Shown: positions 12,250 to 22,515 of the stretch, piece after piece | Numbering within the stretch: position 1 is the first letter of the stretch | Layout of the letters: each line of letters starts with the position of its first letter | Assembly (NCBI GenBank): GCA_011033025.1 | Contig: WFMF01000015.1 | Location: forward strand, 620,001-684,000 | Direction: 5' to 3' | Length of the DNA stretch: 64,000 bases | Source: Beroe forskalii | Lineage: Eukaryota > Ctenophora > Nuda > Beroida > Beroidae | The notes under the pieces: generated by a model | The model's input: only the letters and a program-made list of their open reading frames with translations | Databases searched by the model: none | What the model was told of the DNA's origin: nothing | Translations under genes and position numbers: made by a program

Positions 12250-12754
12250 CCTAGGTGCACAGTGTCAAATACTTTTGCTCCACCATCTTGGTGATGACGC
12301 CCCAAGTCATGACTCAAAAATACCTGAACTGTTTTGCCAGATTGTGATGAGAAATGATTGATATATCTGCATGCTTACTCACAAAGCTCATGATTTTACT
12401 ATATTAAATTCATTAACCAGTGAATTGAGACCAGGATCTTTGGTGGGAAGTAGCAAACTAACAAAGATTTTCATATTGGGGAACTTTGATTGTAATGCAA
12501 CACATTTCTGCTCAAGTTTCTCCAGTAGCACTGGAAGAGGGAGATGGCTCTTGCTCCTCAAATCATTTATACCACTGTGTATTACTAGATTACGATATGG
12601 ATATTCTAAGTCCTCAGGCCCAGGTATGTCATCAATTGTGCCAGCTTTTGACCCGACAACCTGGCATCCAAACACCAAAAGTGTTTCTTCCAGAGCCAAA
12701 TTTAAGGTTCTGGGTGTTTGAATCACCCACAATGAGGGTTGAGTTGAGGTAGTA
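12250..12754 (-). other. SGNH/GDSL hydrolase domain within LINE ORF1
   Basis: Block I is LIVGDSNTQ with the catalytic Ser codon at 12719-12721. It is followed by an R-x-T-FGVWMPG-RV segment, then IHSGINDL (the G-x-N-D block III), and finally DTVHLGSKGIS with Asp at 12264-12266 and His at 12255-12257, the block V dyad. Two frameshifts separate the blocks. Such esterase domains occur in ORF1 of CR1-like LINEs. Here the domain follows an AlkB domain with almost no linker. Confidence 0.8.
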
Positions 12755-13270
12755 GGGTGCCAGCTGCCTGAAGGTGATGCTGAAGGGTTGAGGAGCAATC
12801 ACTTGTAGGGATCTCATGCTTCCAGAACTGCTGTGAGGCACGTGTGAATGCAAGAAGACTATTGTTTGACAGTGTGATAGTCTGTTCATCTCCTGATGAT
12901 GATGTGAATTTCATATTTCTTTCAGTGCCAACAGAAAGTGTGAAAATGTCTGACCATTGTGCAATGAATGTTTCATCATCACTGTGCTTAGGACAGACAT
13001 TAGATCCATTCTTATATCTTGTGATAAGACATGAATTGATGCATGATTTTGGATTATTGGCAGATATTTGCTCCATGATGGGCTTCAAGACCTCTGGTAC
13101 AGGATTAGCTTCATGCTGGATAGCTCCATAACGGTACCTGAACTCACCAAAATATGCAACATCCCTACTACTGCTGCCTGATTTGATTGTCTGGAAGTCT
13201 TGGCATTTTTCCAGAAAGCTTGTGACTTGTAAATGCTGTTCTTTGGAGAGAAAACCTTCTTCATAACTTT
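12755..13270 (-). other. AlkB-like 2OG-Fe(II) dioxygenase domain within LINE ORF1
   Basis: The AlkB family oxidatively removes alkyl groups from nucleic-acid bases using Fe(II) and 2-oxoglutarate. The domain opens with a GFLSKEQ segment, then R-DVAYFGEF-Y-Y, then NSCLITRYKNGSNVCPKHSDDE, the signature that precedes the metal site in ALKBH2/3-like proteins. The iron ligands are visible: His (codon 12984-12986) and Asp (12978-12980) of the HxD motif in KHSDDE, and the distal His of WKHEIP (12816-12818). The 2-oxoglutarate-binding Arg is in SITFRQL (12767-12769), where one frameshift intervenes. Order and spacing match the family. It runs directly into the SGNH domain. A repair or demethylation role on the element's own RNA or cDNA is inference. 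Confidence 0.85.
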
Positions 13271-13772
13271 TTTATTGGCTTACAGGTGTCTGCATTAAAC
13301 TTGTAACTGGGAGATTGATAGCTGAAATACCATTTATATCCTGGGTGAGGGATTAAGACTTGCTGAAGGTATAGATTGCAGCTCAGTTAAAACTTTACCA
13401 ACTTGAGTATTAAAAGTTTGGGCTTGCTCTCTAGATAACTGTTCAAGGGCCTTGATATTACCAAGAATTTCATGATTAAGTTTAGTTAGGTTTGAAAGGT
13501 TATCAAAGCCACCTTCGTGATCAGAGCTATCACCACTCATATTACCAGATATGACAGTTTGAGCTTCTGAACATATAGTAGATTTCAAGAGTGGAAGTGC
13601 TTTAGATGGTGAGGTAAGGTTAACAACATCAATGATTTCATCTTGGTCTGAAGTTGGCAGCAAACCAGGATAATTTACATAACATCTCTGACAAATGAAT
13701 ATAAAATGTCCCCATCTTGATGAATTATGCTTGTAATGAGCAGATAAGGGACCATACATATCAAAAAATGTT

Positions 13773-13840
13773 TTACGTTATCTTGTTTTGGTTTCATGAG
13801 TTTATGTATACCTGGTAGTTGATATAGGAGCCGCGCACCT
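13773..13840 (+). repeat. Right target duplication and resumed 124-bp repeat unit
   Basis: The first 28 bases (13773-13800) equal 6789-6816. The following bases, TTTATGTATACC and then GGAGCCGCGCACC, continue the 124-bp unit in a diverged form before unique sequence begins. Confidence 0.65.
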
Positions 13841-15240
13841 ACTTACCCTCACTACTAGTCTACAATTTGCCTATAAATGTGCATCCGTTACGGCGTTACA
13901 CACTTACACAGAAATGATCTTCAAATTTTTTTGATGTTGCTACACATTTCAATCGACAATCACTTTATAGTACCTAGTTTAATCAAAAGATATGAGCAAA
14001 GTTTATAAAGATTCCGTACTTACGTTTTATGCATGTTTTGAAGGCAAATTTAGATATACATAGCCACTCTTTACCATCTAATCTAAAATTCCTGGCTAAT
14101 CTTGATATTTTCCTAAGTCAATTTCAGGCCCTCTACTCTCTAGCTCAAAGGGTTTTTATATTTGAAAGCTTCTAAATTTGCTTTTTATTGGAAAAACCAG
14201 TGTAGATCTCCGCCCGTTTCTCACGTTATATAATAGATTAATCAAACACCCTAAGGATACGTTTATATCAATTATCACACTCGCCTTCGGCTCGAGTGAT
14301 AATTGGAATTATTGCACTCGCCTTCGGCTCGAGCAATAATTCGAATTATCACACTCGCTTCGCTCGTGTGATAATTCATATAAACGTATCCTAAGGGTGT
14401 TTGATTATCCTATATTTCAAACATACTATAATTTTTATGAATCTAAATGAATCTAAATTCTAAATTCTAAATTCATTGTTAAAATTCTAAATTCATTGTT
14501 AAAATTCTAAATTCATTTTAAAAAATCAACATTTCATTTTTGATTATATGAATGCATTTTTTGTGATCTTGTCTTTAGGTCCTTAAAATGTGTTTGAAGT
14601 TGTTTAATATTTTAGTAATGTTTTCAACTTATTAATCTTGATCATGAGTTGTTATCTTGTTTGTCTGAATTTAATAATCGTAACTATTTTAGAACTAAAG
14701 CTTTCGTTATTGGCTTCACATCTCGGCCATTTTCTTATATGTTGGTAGAGCTGAGCTGTTTTAATTTTGTGAAATTGGGAGTACTGCACCAAGTACCCTC
14801 CATTTTGACTCTCATTCTTCTTTCATGTCATACACCCATAAATGGTAGTTGGGGCCTTATAATATGTATTTATGTTCTTCAGTCAAAAAAGTTTCTGAGC
14901 AGCTGTATATGATTATATCAGTTTGCTTAAATGCTTCTACATGCCATTCAGGTACTTCACTACTATGGGAAAGACATAGAAGCATAGAGACCTAAAGTTT
15001 CAACTGTAGGTCTCAATGACTTCCTTTCTTGTCAATTCAATTAAACAATATTTCAATTTAACAATATTTCAATATTTTACAACAGTACAGACCAGCATTT
15101 GCACAATTGATTTTATTTCAATTCCTTTTCAGTCTTCAGACACTGCATAATATTATGTTGAATAACGACTTGGAATTAGGAAAGTACCAGAAGTCAAAGA
15201 GCTAACCCTTTTCTCCTCTCCTCCTCAATCCTACTGCCAC
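13841..15240. other. Non-coding stretch
   Basis: AT-rich sequence with no supported gene. It includes a 169-bp MITE (listed separately), a short direct repeat of TTCTAAATTCATTGTTAAAA near 14458-14520 and two overlapping ACAATATTTCAAT motifs near 15045-15070. Confidence 0.5.
14239..14407. mobile_element. 169-bp palindromic MITE with three GC hairpins
   Basis: The arms TAATCAAACACCCTAAGGAT...TTATAT at the left and the exact complement at the right enclose three tandem hairpins: CACTCGCCTTCGGCTCGAGTG, a GCACTCG...CGAGC version, and CACACTCGCTTCGCTCGTGTG. The first and last pair with each other as well, so the whole element folds on itself. It has no ORF. The target duplication is unclear, possibly TA within the arms. 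Confidence 0.8.
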
Positions 15241-15244
15241 TTCA

Positions 15245-16140
15245 GTTAGGATGGTCTGGATCTTTCAGAGACAGAGTTCATGCATACACCTAGACCTTCC
15301 TCACCTTCATCAACTCCCTCACTGACGACCTCACCTTCACACTGGAACTTACTTCTCCCAATGGCACTATATCTTTTCTCGACATCCTCATCAACACTGA
15401 CAAGTCTACCTCGGTCTACTACAGTAAACCTACCCACCTTGACCTCTGCACATGCTTCGACTTCTTTACATCAACATCCTCCAAAGACAGTGTCACCAGA
15501 TCCCTGTCAAGATGTGCCTACAAACTCTGCTCTCCTCAACAACTTGATGAAGAACTCCAGAAAGAACAGCACACCCTCCTCCAGAATAGATTTCCTTCCT
15601 CCCACATCAACTGGACATCATGACAAGTATCCAAGAAGTTCATCAACCCCTCAACCTACCAATCTCTTACCTGACAGATCAGACCCCTACCCTCCCTCTA
15701 GCATTCCTACCCTTCCATCCCCCTCTCTCCAAGCCCATCAAGAAGATCCTCAATGACCACGACATCAATGTCACCTCCAATACCTTCCTCTGAAACCATG
15801 ATGAAGACCACCCCTCCCTCCTCCCAGACCCCCAACAGCATCTAAGTTATAAGCTGCTTTGACTGCTCCGTCAAGTACAACAGATAGATATACTGCTCTC
15901 TCCTCGACAGAATGAAGGAACACAAACAATGCTACAGACTGAAAAATACAGTTGAGGGAGTCAACCGAGGGAGTCAAGTCTGTTCCTGCTCTCCACTCTA
16001 TCACTACAGGACACTCCATCGCATGGAATGACATCAAAATTCTCAAATCCCTGCTACACAGATCTCATCTCTCCTTGACAGAACAGGCTGTCATCACAGT
16101 GAGGAAGCCTACTCTCAACAGAACAGACAGTTTTGTTATG
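15245..16140 (+). pseudogene. Penelope-like element remnant (RT end and GIY-YIG endonuclease)
   Basis: Read across frameshifts on the plus strand, 15265-15610 gives a reverse-transcriptase tail with ISFLDILI, VYYSKPTHLD and a following Arg/Cys segment, as in Penelope-like enzymes. From about 15845 a GIY-YIG-like endonuclease follows: CFDCSVKY, RMKEHKQCYRLKN, then in another frame GHSIAWNDIKIL and VRKPTLNRTDS. Spacing and order match the C-terminal half of Penelope-like elements. Internal stops and shifts (near 15617, 15845, 15888 and 15960) make it a pseudogene. The 5' half is absent. Confidence 0.7.
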
Positions 16141-16539
16141 ATTTTTGTATTATTGTCTTATTGTATATTAGATTTTCTCCTCACTGCTGCCCCCTGCCCG
16201 ACACCCTTGACACCAGTCACCGCTCAATCACTCATATTCAAACACCTTTCCATCTTTCACTCTCAGCAGACAACAATAATCACAAGATTTTCAAAAGCTT
16301 CTTATGACAATACTAGCAGGCCCGTTCGGTGCTGCTACGCAACATCACACTCGCAAATTTCGGACCTATACAACTATACAACGTTAAAATTAATGAAAAA
16401 CGTTTTGCCGCATCGAAAAATTCGAATCAGGACCAAAGTTGTTCAGTGGAGTAGCGGATCAAAATCAACAAAGCAAGAAATGAAATTCGCAAACTATACA
16501 TGTTACCATAGCAACGCATTACCGCAAGCACATTCCCCT

Positions 16540-16775
16540 ATCTGCACGTGCATGCCGACACAAACCCATACACACATCGACACAGTGCCCATACACACCG
16601 TTTTATCATTCTAATCTATGATGCCGACAAAATGGTCCATACACACGCCGACACAAAATCCACACACACGCCGACACAGTGTCCATACACACGGTTTTCC
16701 CATTGTAATCTATGATGCCGACACAATAATCCACACACACGCCGACACAAAATCCATACACTCTTACCAAATTAT
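16540..16775 (+). repeat. Imperfect GCCGACACA / CCATACACAC repeat
   Basis: Alternating modules of CCATACACAC, GCCGACACA and a longer TCTAATCTATGATGCCGACA piece occur three or four times. A related stretch is near 22905-22945 (ACACACAATGACACAG). There is no coding potential. Confidence 0.65.
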
Positions 16776-17085
16776 AATTAGAGATATATGATCTTTTAAA
16801 CTTCAATCTCTTGAATGGCTAAACTAATGGCATACGGACCAGCAATTATGTTCCTTGTTTTCAGTCTGATGTGAAGCTCTTGAATAGCTAAAAGTTCATT
16901 GAAACCAAAGGATTTATTGGTTTTAGAAAGGCAGAAAAGTTCCTCCTGGGGCATTATGTCCAAGCAATATATTACTTTCTTACACAATCATAATATCGAT
17001 TATCATGTGTTTCTTTTTTATCAAGTAAATGAATTAAATATCAATAACTATTCAATAATATAGAACTTGTTATCTTTAGATCAGG

Positions 17086-18659
17086 ATGGCTCGTGGTGGT
17101 ATTGGAATTAACGAGCTCAGCAAAGTTAAGTTCTGGCAATTGGTAGCAAGTGAGGGGGTCGGCACCATGTTCATTGTGATACTGAACAATCTCCTCGTCA
17201 GTAGACACGATGGGAATTCGGTTCTTCTCAACGTAAGGTAAGTTATGCTAGTCTTTATGTTAGCCTTGGCCCTTTAAATAGACCAAAATAAGCTTTAAAC
17301 AGTACACTACTTCCTGTTTTGATATTCTAAGCTTGTTATTCTTGTCGGAGCTTTTATGACTCTCTGACAACAGGGGGCTAGGGACGGAAGTCTGTTTACA
17401 GATTTTGTTCTTTCTAGTAAAGGAGAACGCCAGCTTTGATATGTTCTTTTTTCCACAGTTGACAAAGTTTTCAAAGTTGGAATTTGAAATCGTTATTCTG
17501 CCTCTAAGATAGGTAAACCCATGGAAATTGACCTCAGACCTCTTGCCCCCGTAACAAGCTTATGTATTGTTCGGTCCCTATTTCTGTTTGCTAAATTGCA
17601 TTTCAAAAGGAGTAAAGTGTGTCTGATTTCTGCCTATTTCAGCATCACCACTGGACTGCTCTACACACTGCTGCTGTACATGTTTGGTAACCATGGTTAC
17701 TTTAACCCCGCTATCACATTGTCTCTCTACGTGTTTCAAAGGGTAAGTCAAACCGTTGATTGATTCTTATCACTGTTGATTCTTATCTCAAGGTAAATTC
17801 AAGCAAAATTACCGCTTTAATAAATACACTTAAACATCTAAACTTGTTTTCAATTATTCCAGTATATTTGATCTTTTCTCAAGACAAGATGGTAGAAATC
17901 AGTTATACATTCACCCAGCAAACCATCCTCTGATCCCTCCTAAAATCAGCCATACAGTTCGTCATTTAATGTTACTCTGATCCATAAATGTTTCGGGACT
18001 AGAGCAAGACTTTTGATTATCACTTATTATGTCACTCAGGTGCCATTGTTCCGAATGTTGTTCTACAGTCTAAGTCAAGTGATAGGCGCTGTGGCTGGAC
18101 AAGCCCTTGCGAGATTGGTTGTTTTGCCTGGGGAGGGCTACTCTGTCATGGGAAACTGTGCTACCATACCGGCGGAAGGGATCCCTAACTATACGGTAAC
18201 TATCAGAGGATCGACCGAGTCCTCGGCCTTTTTTACAATTACCAACGATATTAACATTAACCGAAACCTTGGCCTCAGAAGATGTGTCTTTTTCAGAAAT
18301 TTATTTGGTCAAATTTGTGTTTATGATTTATTTTGTTATTTTGTCAGATATTCTTCATTGAGATGGTAGGAGTGATGTTGGTTTCCGCTGCTATAAGTTC
18401 CAGATGCAAGTCTTACATTATCGGGGTTGCGGTTACCTTGGCCACCTTTTTCACAGTGAGTTATTCCTGTCGTAAATTATCCTTCGTCATCTTTTCTTTG
18501 AGAGATGTCAGCCGTCGGGGCAAGGAAAAATTCAGCAAGAAGGCGAGCACAATCTAACATTTGTCATTTTCTCAGTTCCCAGTTTCGATGGCAAGTTTGA
18601 ACCCTGCTCGTGCTTTCGCAATGTACGCAGTGTCCGTCGTAATTCCTTCTTACAGCTGG
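17086..18659 (+). CDS. Aquaporin (MIP family), five exons, 3' end not found
   Basis: Membrane channel for water or small solutes. Five exons join in frame with consensus sites: 17086-17237, 17643-17742, 18040-18195, 18348-18455 and 18576-18659, giving exactly 200 codons without a stop. Exon 1 starts at an ATG and holds transmembrane helix 1. Exon 2 has the first NPA box (GYFNPAIT, Asn codon 17704-17706). Exon 3 continues with LSQVIGAVAGQALARL. Exon 5 has the second box, SLNPARAF (Asn 18600-18602), including the arginine of the selectivity filter. A normal protein is about 250-290 residues, so the last helix (one exon or more) is missing; I could not find it downstream before the repeats at 19.9 kb. 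The first box lacks the usual His before it. The gene lies between the two inverted arms. The subfamily is not assigned. Confidence 0.88.
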
Positions 18660-19924
18660 GTAAGTGAGTGTTTTACTGGAGTTTTACAATTATCGCACGG
18701 GAATTTTAAAGAATTGCGAGTTTGGCAAACCGGTCACAGTTTTTGAGCGCTTAGGAACTCACTTTGCGTAAGGCGCGGATACATTCTCTTGATCTCTTCA
18801 TGTTTGATCAAGCGGGGCGCGCGTTTTTGGCGCGCAATACGAAACTATCGATCGCGCAATCCATTTCTCAAACACAAAATACTCAAATGTCCCAATTTCA
18901 CCAATACCAATATCACCCCAGGGCCGTAATTCCCGGGGGGGCTAGGGGGGCTGAAGCCCCCCCAAGATTTTTGAACTGACTCAAAAAAATTCAAACTCCC
19001 TATTAAAATTTCCAACTTAACTGATCTTTCCAGTTCACTCATTAAATGGGGAATGATATTGATGCAACATTCGCAATTGTGAAGGTTTCAACATCATATC
19101 AACACTTCATGTAGGCTAGTTTGTAGGTTCATGATGGTATTTTTTCCTGTTCCCAATCGCGTTTTTGTTTTACAAAAAGGCATTGAGAAAAGGTTAGCAG
19201 AGATCGTGTTTTGTGGGGGTTGTGTGTATACTACCTTTACGCGTACTGTTAAATCTGAAATAGGTGGTGTACCGAATTTGGTCGTATGCGCGTGGTATGT
19301 ATGTCATTTAGCTTCAAGCATCCGACTACTCCTTTATAATATCACTCGCGCCAATATAGCTTGGTGTAGTGGCATTCTGTACTGTTTGTACTGCAGCTAG
19401 CTTGCAGTTATCCGGGTTCAATGCTCTGTTCATCGTAATATTGAAACTTTGAAATTGATTTTCTTGAAATCTTCATGCTAGTTGTTTGTGCGCAGTTTTG
19501 CGAAACGCAGCAATTCTGCAACAATATTGCCCGATTTCATAGGCTAAACTTCAGATAGAGTAATTTTGAAGGTGGCCATTCGATAGAGCACAGCATAGGG
19601 AGTTCAGTGGTGAAGAGATCATTTGAATACGCCTTTCATGTCAGAAGTTATGATCAATAACACCTCGCGGCAGAAAACGAGGTTTTCCAGTAGTGGCGTG
19701 TTCAACGATTCATTGTGAAGCTCAGGAACATGATATCGAAAATCTATGATCAACTAACAATGTAGAATTTTATCCTCTATCGATTCTCGAAGGTCCCAAG
19801 TCTCTATCTTCAAAAATGTGGATTTCTATAAAAAGAAACCATGAGATGGTGTAAAAAAGTACATTACTGTCTACGAATGAGGTACCGCTGCTCTGTAGGT
19901 ACCGCTGCTCCTATGCGCGCGTGA
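18660..19924. other. Non-coding stretch after the aquaporin exons
   Basis: Probably intron or 3' flank. It contains a G-run/C-run palindrome (CCCGGGGGGGCTAGGGGGG...CCCCCCC, about 18930-18964) of the kind found in MITE or SINE tails. No aquaporin terminal exon was recognised. Confidence 0.4.
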
Positions 19925-20175
19925 TTCGACAGCGCAAATCAAGTTCCCAGTGTATTTCTGTATACTTGATCGTGCGTGTGTTTGGCCCGTTACCGATTTT
20001 GCATGGTTTCTCGCTATTCCTCTCCGGTTTAAGGAGGCCTGTTAGCCAGTTTAAATGAGAAAAATTTATAAGGTATGAAATTTGGGGATTTTTTATAAAT
20101 ATCCCCATATTTTCATTCCCCACAAAGTTTTAAAATGACGTCATCATCATACGTTAACATGCGTAATATTCCCAA

Positions 20176-21317
20176 AGACTCACCTCATTGCCGGGCTTCA
20201 CCATACCCGGCTCCACCTAACGTTGGGCTTCACCAATGCGCCGGGATAACCCCGATACAGGGGCTAACCCGGACCAGACTCACCTCATTGCAGGGCTTCA
20301 CCTTACCAGGCTCCACCGAACCTTGGGCTTCACCAATGCCTTGGGATAACCCCGATACAGGGGCTCACCCTCACCAGACTCACCCTTACCTTGGGCTTCA
20401 CCATACCACGCTCCACCGAACCTCGGGCTTCACTGATGTTCTGGGCTCACCCTCAAACATGGCATCACCCATACCAGGCTCCCCCTTAGCTTGGGCTTCC
20501 TCACACTAACATAAGCTCCCCGTAGTACTAACGTGGGCTCCCCGTACTAATTTAGGCTCCCCAATCCCCAACACTATTTGAGATCTCAATACAATTACAA
20601 ACTCGGGCCCATACAAACTCAGGCCTCTATACAAACTCGGGCTCCACCACATTCTTGGGCTCAAATTAGGGCAGACTGGAAAAACACCGATTTTCAAAAC
20701 ATGGAAGCATAAGTGGAAACACTATTCCGAATCATAACCATAACCCTAACCATCGACCAAAACCTAACTGTTTATGGTTAGGATAAGGTTTAGCCACGAA
20801 TGTTAGGGTTGCAGTTGGGATGTAAGACAGAAATAGCGCTTCCACTTCTGTTACCACTTTTTGAAAATCGATGTTCTTCCAATTTGACCAATTTAGTATG
20901 GGGGAATCAATATGGGGGAATTAATATGGGGGATTGGGGAGCCCAATATGGGGGATTGGGGAGCCCAATTTATAGTATTGCATTGGGGATCCGAAGTTTG
21001 TATGGGGAGCCCAAATTAGTATGGGGGAGCCCAAATTAGTATGGGTGAGCCAAAATTAATACGGCTGAGCTCAAGTCGTAATGGGGGATTGGGGAGCCCA
21101 AGTTAATATGTGGAGCCCAAATTAGTTGTATGGAGGACCCCAAATTAGTATGGGGAACCCAAATTAGTATGGGCGAGCCCGAGTTTATATATGGGAAATT
21201 GGGGGAGCCAAGTTAATATGGGGGAGTACGAGTTAATACGGGGGAGCCAAATACAGGGATTATATATAGGTGGAGCCGGGCATGGTGAACTGTAAAGCCC
21301 GGCAATGAGGTGAGTCT
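20176..21317. mobile_element. Fold-back element with minisatellite arms (GGGGAGCCC type)
   Basis: Starts AGACTCACCTCATTGCCGGG and ends with its complement (CCCGGCAATGAGGTGAGTCT) at 21317. The left arm has degenerate units such as GGGCTTCACC and GGCTCCCC; the right arm has the inverted set, GGGGAGCCCAAATTAGTATG and relatives. The centre (about 20660-20880) is also inverted, around CATAACCATAACCCTAACC. Thus about 0.55 kb arms meet almost without a loop. Open frames here are repeat artefacts. Repeated modules inside inverted arms recall fold-back/TU-type elements. Confidence 0.8.
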
Positions 21318-21603
21318 AGTTTGGGCTAGTACCGTGTATACTGTATAATAGAGGTGAGCCCCGGAAAATCAGGCAATACCAAGATTTAGGGAAGCGCTGT
21401 TTTGGGAAGCTCTGGTAAGAGGTAATCCCATGTGTAAGGGAAGCTTGGGTAATGGGTATGATATGGGTGTCGCTGTTAAGATCATATACGTGTTACCAGT
21501 CGATGTTATTCTTGGGTCATAATGTCTCCCCCTATTCCCAGGCTTCCATACTCGCTAACCGCATTGGATTTGAATGCCGGTATATCCCGTATTGTACACT
21601 GTA

Positions 21604-22247
21604 CAGGGTGCGCCAAAAGTCTTGACCCCTTTTACTTTTTTGATCATTCGAAAAATACAGCAGATATTTCGATTCTGTAAAAAGTTTCTTTAAATATAAC
21701 CAAAGAACGGATTCTGAGATTTTTAGGTTGCTATGACAACCATAGCTTCTGTACACGAGTCCCATAGCAATAAACCTAAACATTGAAGATTTTTGGCGTT
21801 TTGACATATGCGTCTGAGTAATCAAAACAGAAATTTGGTCTACAGTAGATCTAAATGTCAAAATGCCAAAAATCTTCAATTTTTAAGTCGATTTTGGCGT
21901 GTGGTTTTGGTTGTCATAGCAAACTAAAAAGTCAGAATCAAAACAGAAATTTGGTTTAAATTTAGAGAAACTTTTTACAGAATCGAAGATCTGCTGTATT
22001 TTTCGAATGATCAAAAAAAAAATTTTTAAGTCATAAGATTGCTATGGAGCTCAAAAAATTGACTGGGTGTGGGAAAATTTGGGGAGTTGTCATCTCAAAC
22101 GAAAATCATTCAAAATTCAGCCTGGGTTCAGCTCAGGTTTTATTTTGTTTTTATTTTTGAATTTAGGTCAGAAGCCATCTGGCCAGTGATAACCTAAAAC
22201 AGAAATATATCTAATATGATCAAAAAAAAAAGATTTGGCGCACCCTG
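21604..22247. mobile_element. 644-bp MITE, TA-flanked, terminal CAGGGTGCGCCAAA
   Basis: CAGGGTGCGCCAAAAGTCTT at the left and TTTGGCGCACCCTG at the right, each preceded or followed by TA, as for Tc1/mariner-type insertions. Subterminal and internal inverted repeats (for example the ATTTCGATTCTG segment near 21670 and its complement near 21980) suggest internal rearrangement. A second, longer copy of the family is at 42463-44059. It has no transposase ORF. Confidence 0.8.
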
Positions 22248-22368
22248 TAAGATTAAGTTAATGTACCAAAATGCCATATGTAGTAGAATTAATTGATAAA
22301 TTGACACATTGGGTTTGGTGCCAATAAATAAATACATTGTCAACAATACTTGCTGTAAATTACGATAC

Positions 22369-22515
22369 TTGGTAGTTGTTGTCAATCATACTTGGCGTCA
22401 ACTATACTTGGTGTCAACTTACTATACTTTGTGTCAACTATTATAGTTCAAGTAAACATTGAACATTTATTCTGGTGTCAACCACACTTTTCGCTGTTGT
22501 CAACTATGCTTACCC
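22369..22515 (+). repeat. Short TACTTGGTGTCAAC repeats
   Basis: Five to seven spaced copies of ATACTTGGTGTCAACTA-like modules with variants (TACTTGGCGTCAAC, TACTTTGTGTCAAC). There is no coding potential. Confidence 0.55.

Larger units (their letters stand above)
11961..13759 (-). pseudogene. LINE ORF1: N-terminal region, AlkB-like domain, SGNH hydrolase domain
   Basis: ORF1 is read in at least four frame-shifted pieces. Piece one (13759-13334) has a CQRC motif near its start and a Leu/Glu/Gln-rich stretch of probable coiled coil. Piece two (about 13270-12723) is the AlkB-like domain. Piece three (12889-12632) carries the end of AlkB and the GDSN block of an SGNH hydrolase, continued by 12798-12388 (GIND block) and 12317-11961 (D-x-x-H block, Asp codon 12264-12266, His codon 12255-12257). 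Its stop codon (11961-11963) overlaps the start of ORF2 by 26 bases, the usual compact arrangement of LINE ORFs. Esterase domains in ORF1 are known from CR1-type elements and may act on membranes or in RNP assembly. Because of the frameshifts this copy cannot make an intact protein. The domain calls are firm; a role for the whole ORF is inference. Confidence 0.8.
6817..13772 (-). mobile_element. CR1-type LINE with AlkB, SGNH, PHD, endonuclease and RT domains, degraded
   Basis: Minus-strand non-LTR retrotransposon of about 7 kb. In transcription order it contains ORF1 (N-terminal region, AlkB-like dioxygenase, SGNH hydrolase) at 13759-11961, then ORF2 (PHD finger, AP-type endonuclease, reverse transcriptase, C-terminal region) at 11986-7626, then an AT-rich tail to 6817 without ORFs. 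A perfect 28-bp direct repeat flanks the whole block (6789-6816 and 13773-13800) and fits a LINE target-site duplication, although the target was itself a tandem repeat. The 5' end may be truncated, since ORF1 starts within about 15 bases of the junction. Several frameshifts and a 908-bp transposon insertion show that the copy is dead. Assignment to the CR1/Jockey side of the LINEs rests on the domain order and the RT motifs. Confidence 0.85.

Noticed and set aside
13334..13759. Host PHD/zinc-finger gene
   Set aside because: It is contiguous with, and on the same strand as, the LINE ORF1 inside the 28-bp flanking repeats, so it belongs to the element.
15280..15756. Ser/Pro-rich single-frame protein of 158 residues
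   Set aside because: The same DNA in another frame reads a Penelope-like RT tail, so this frame is out of phase.
20135..20509. Pro/Thr/Ser-rich 124-residue frame
   Set aside because: It is built of minisatellite modules in the left half of a fold-back element.
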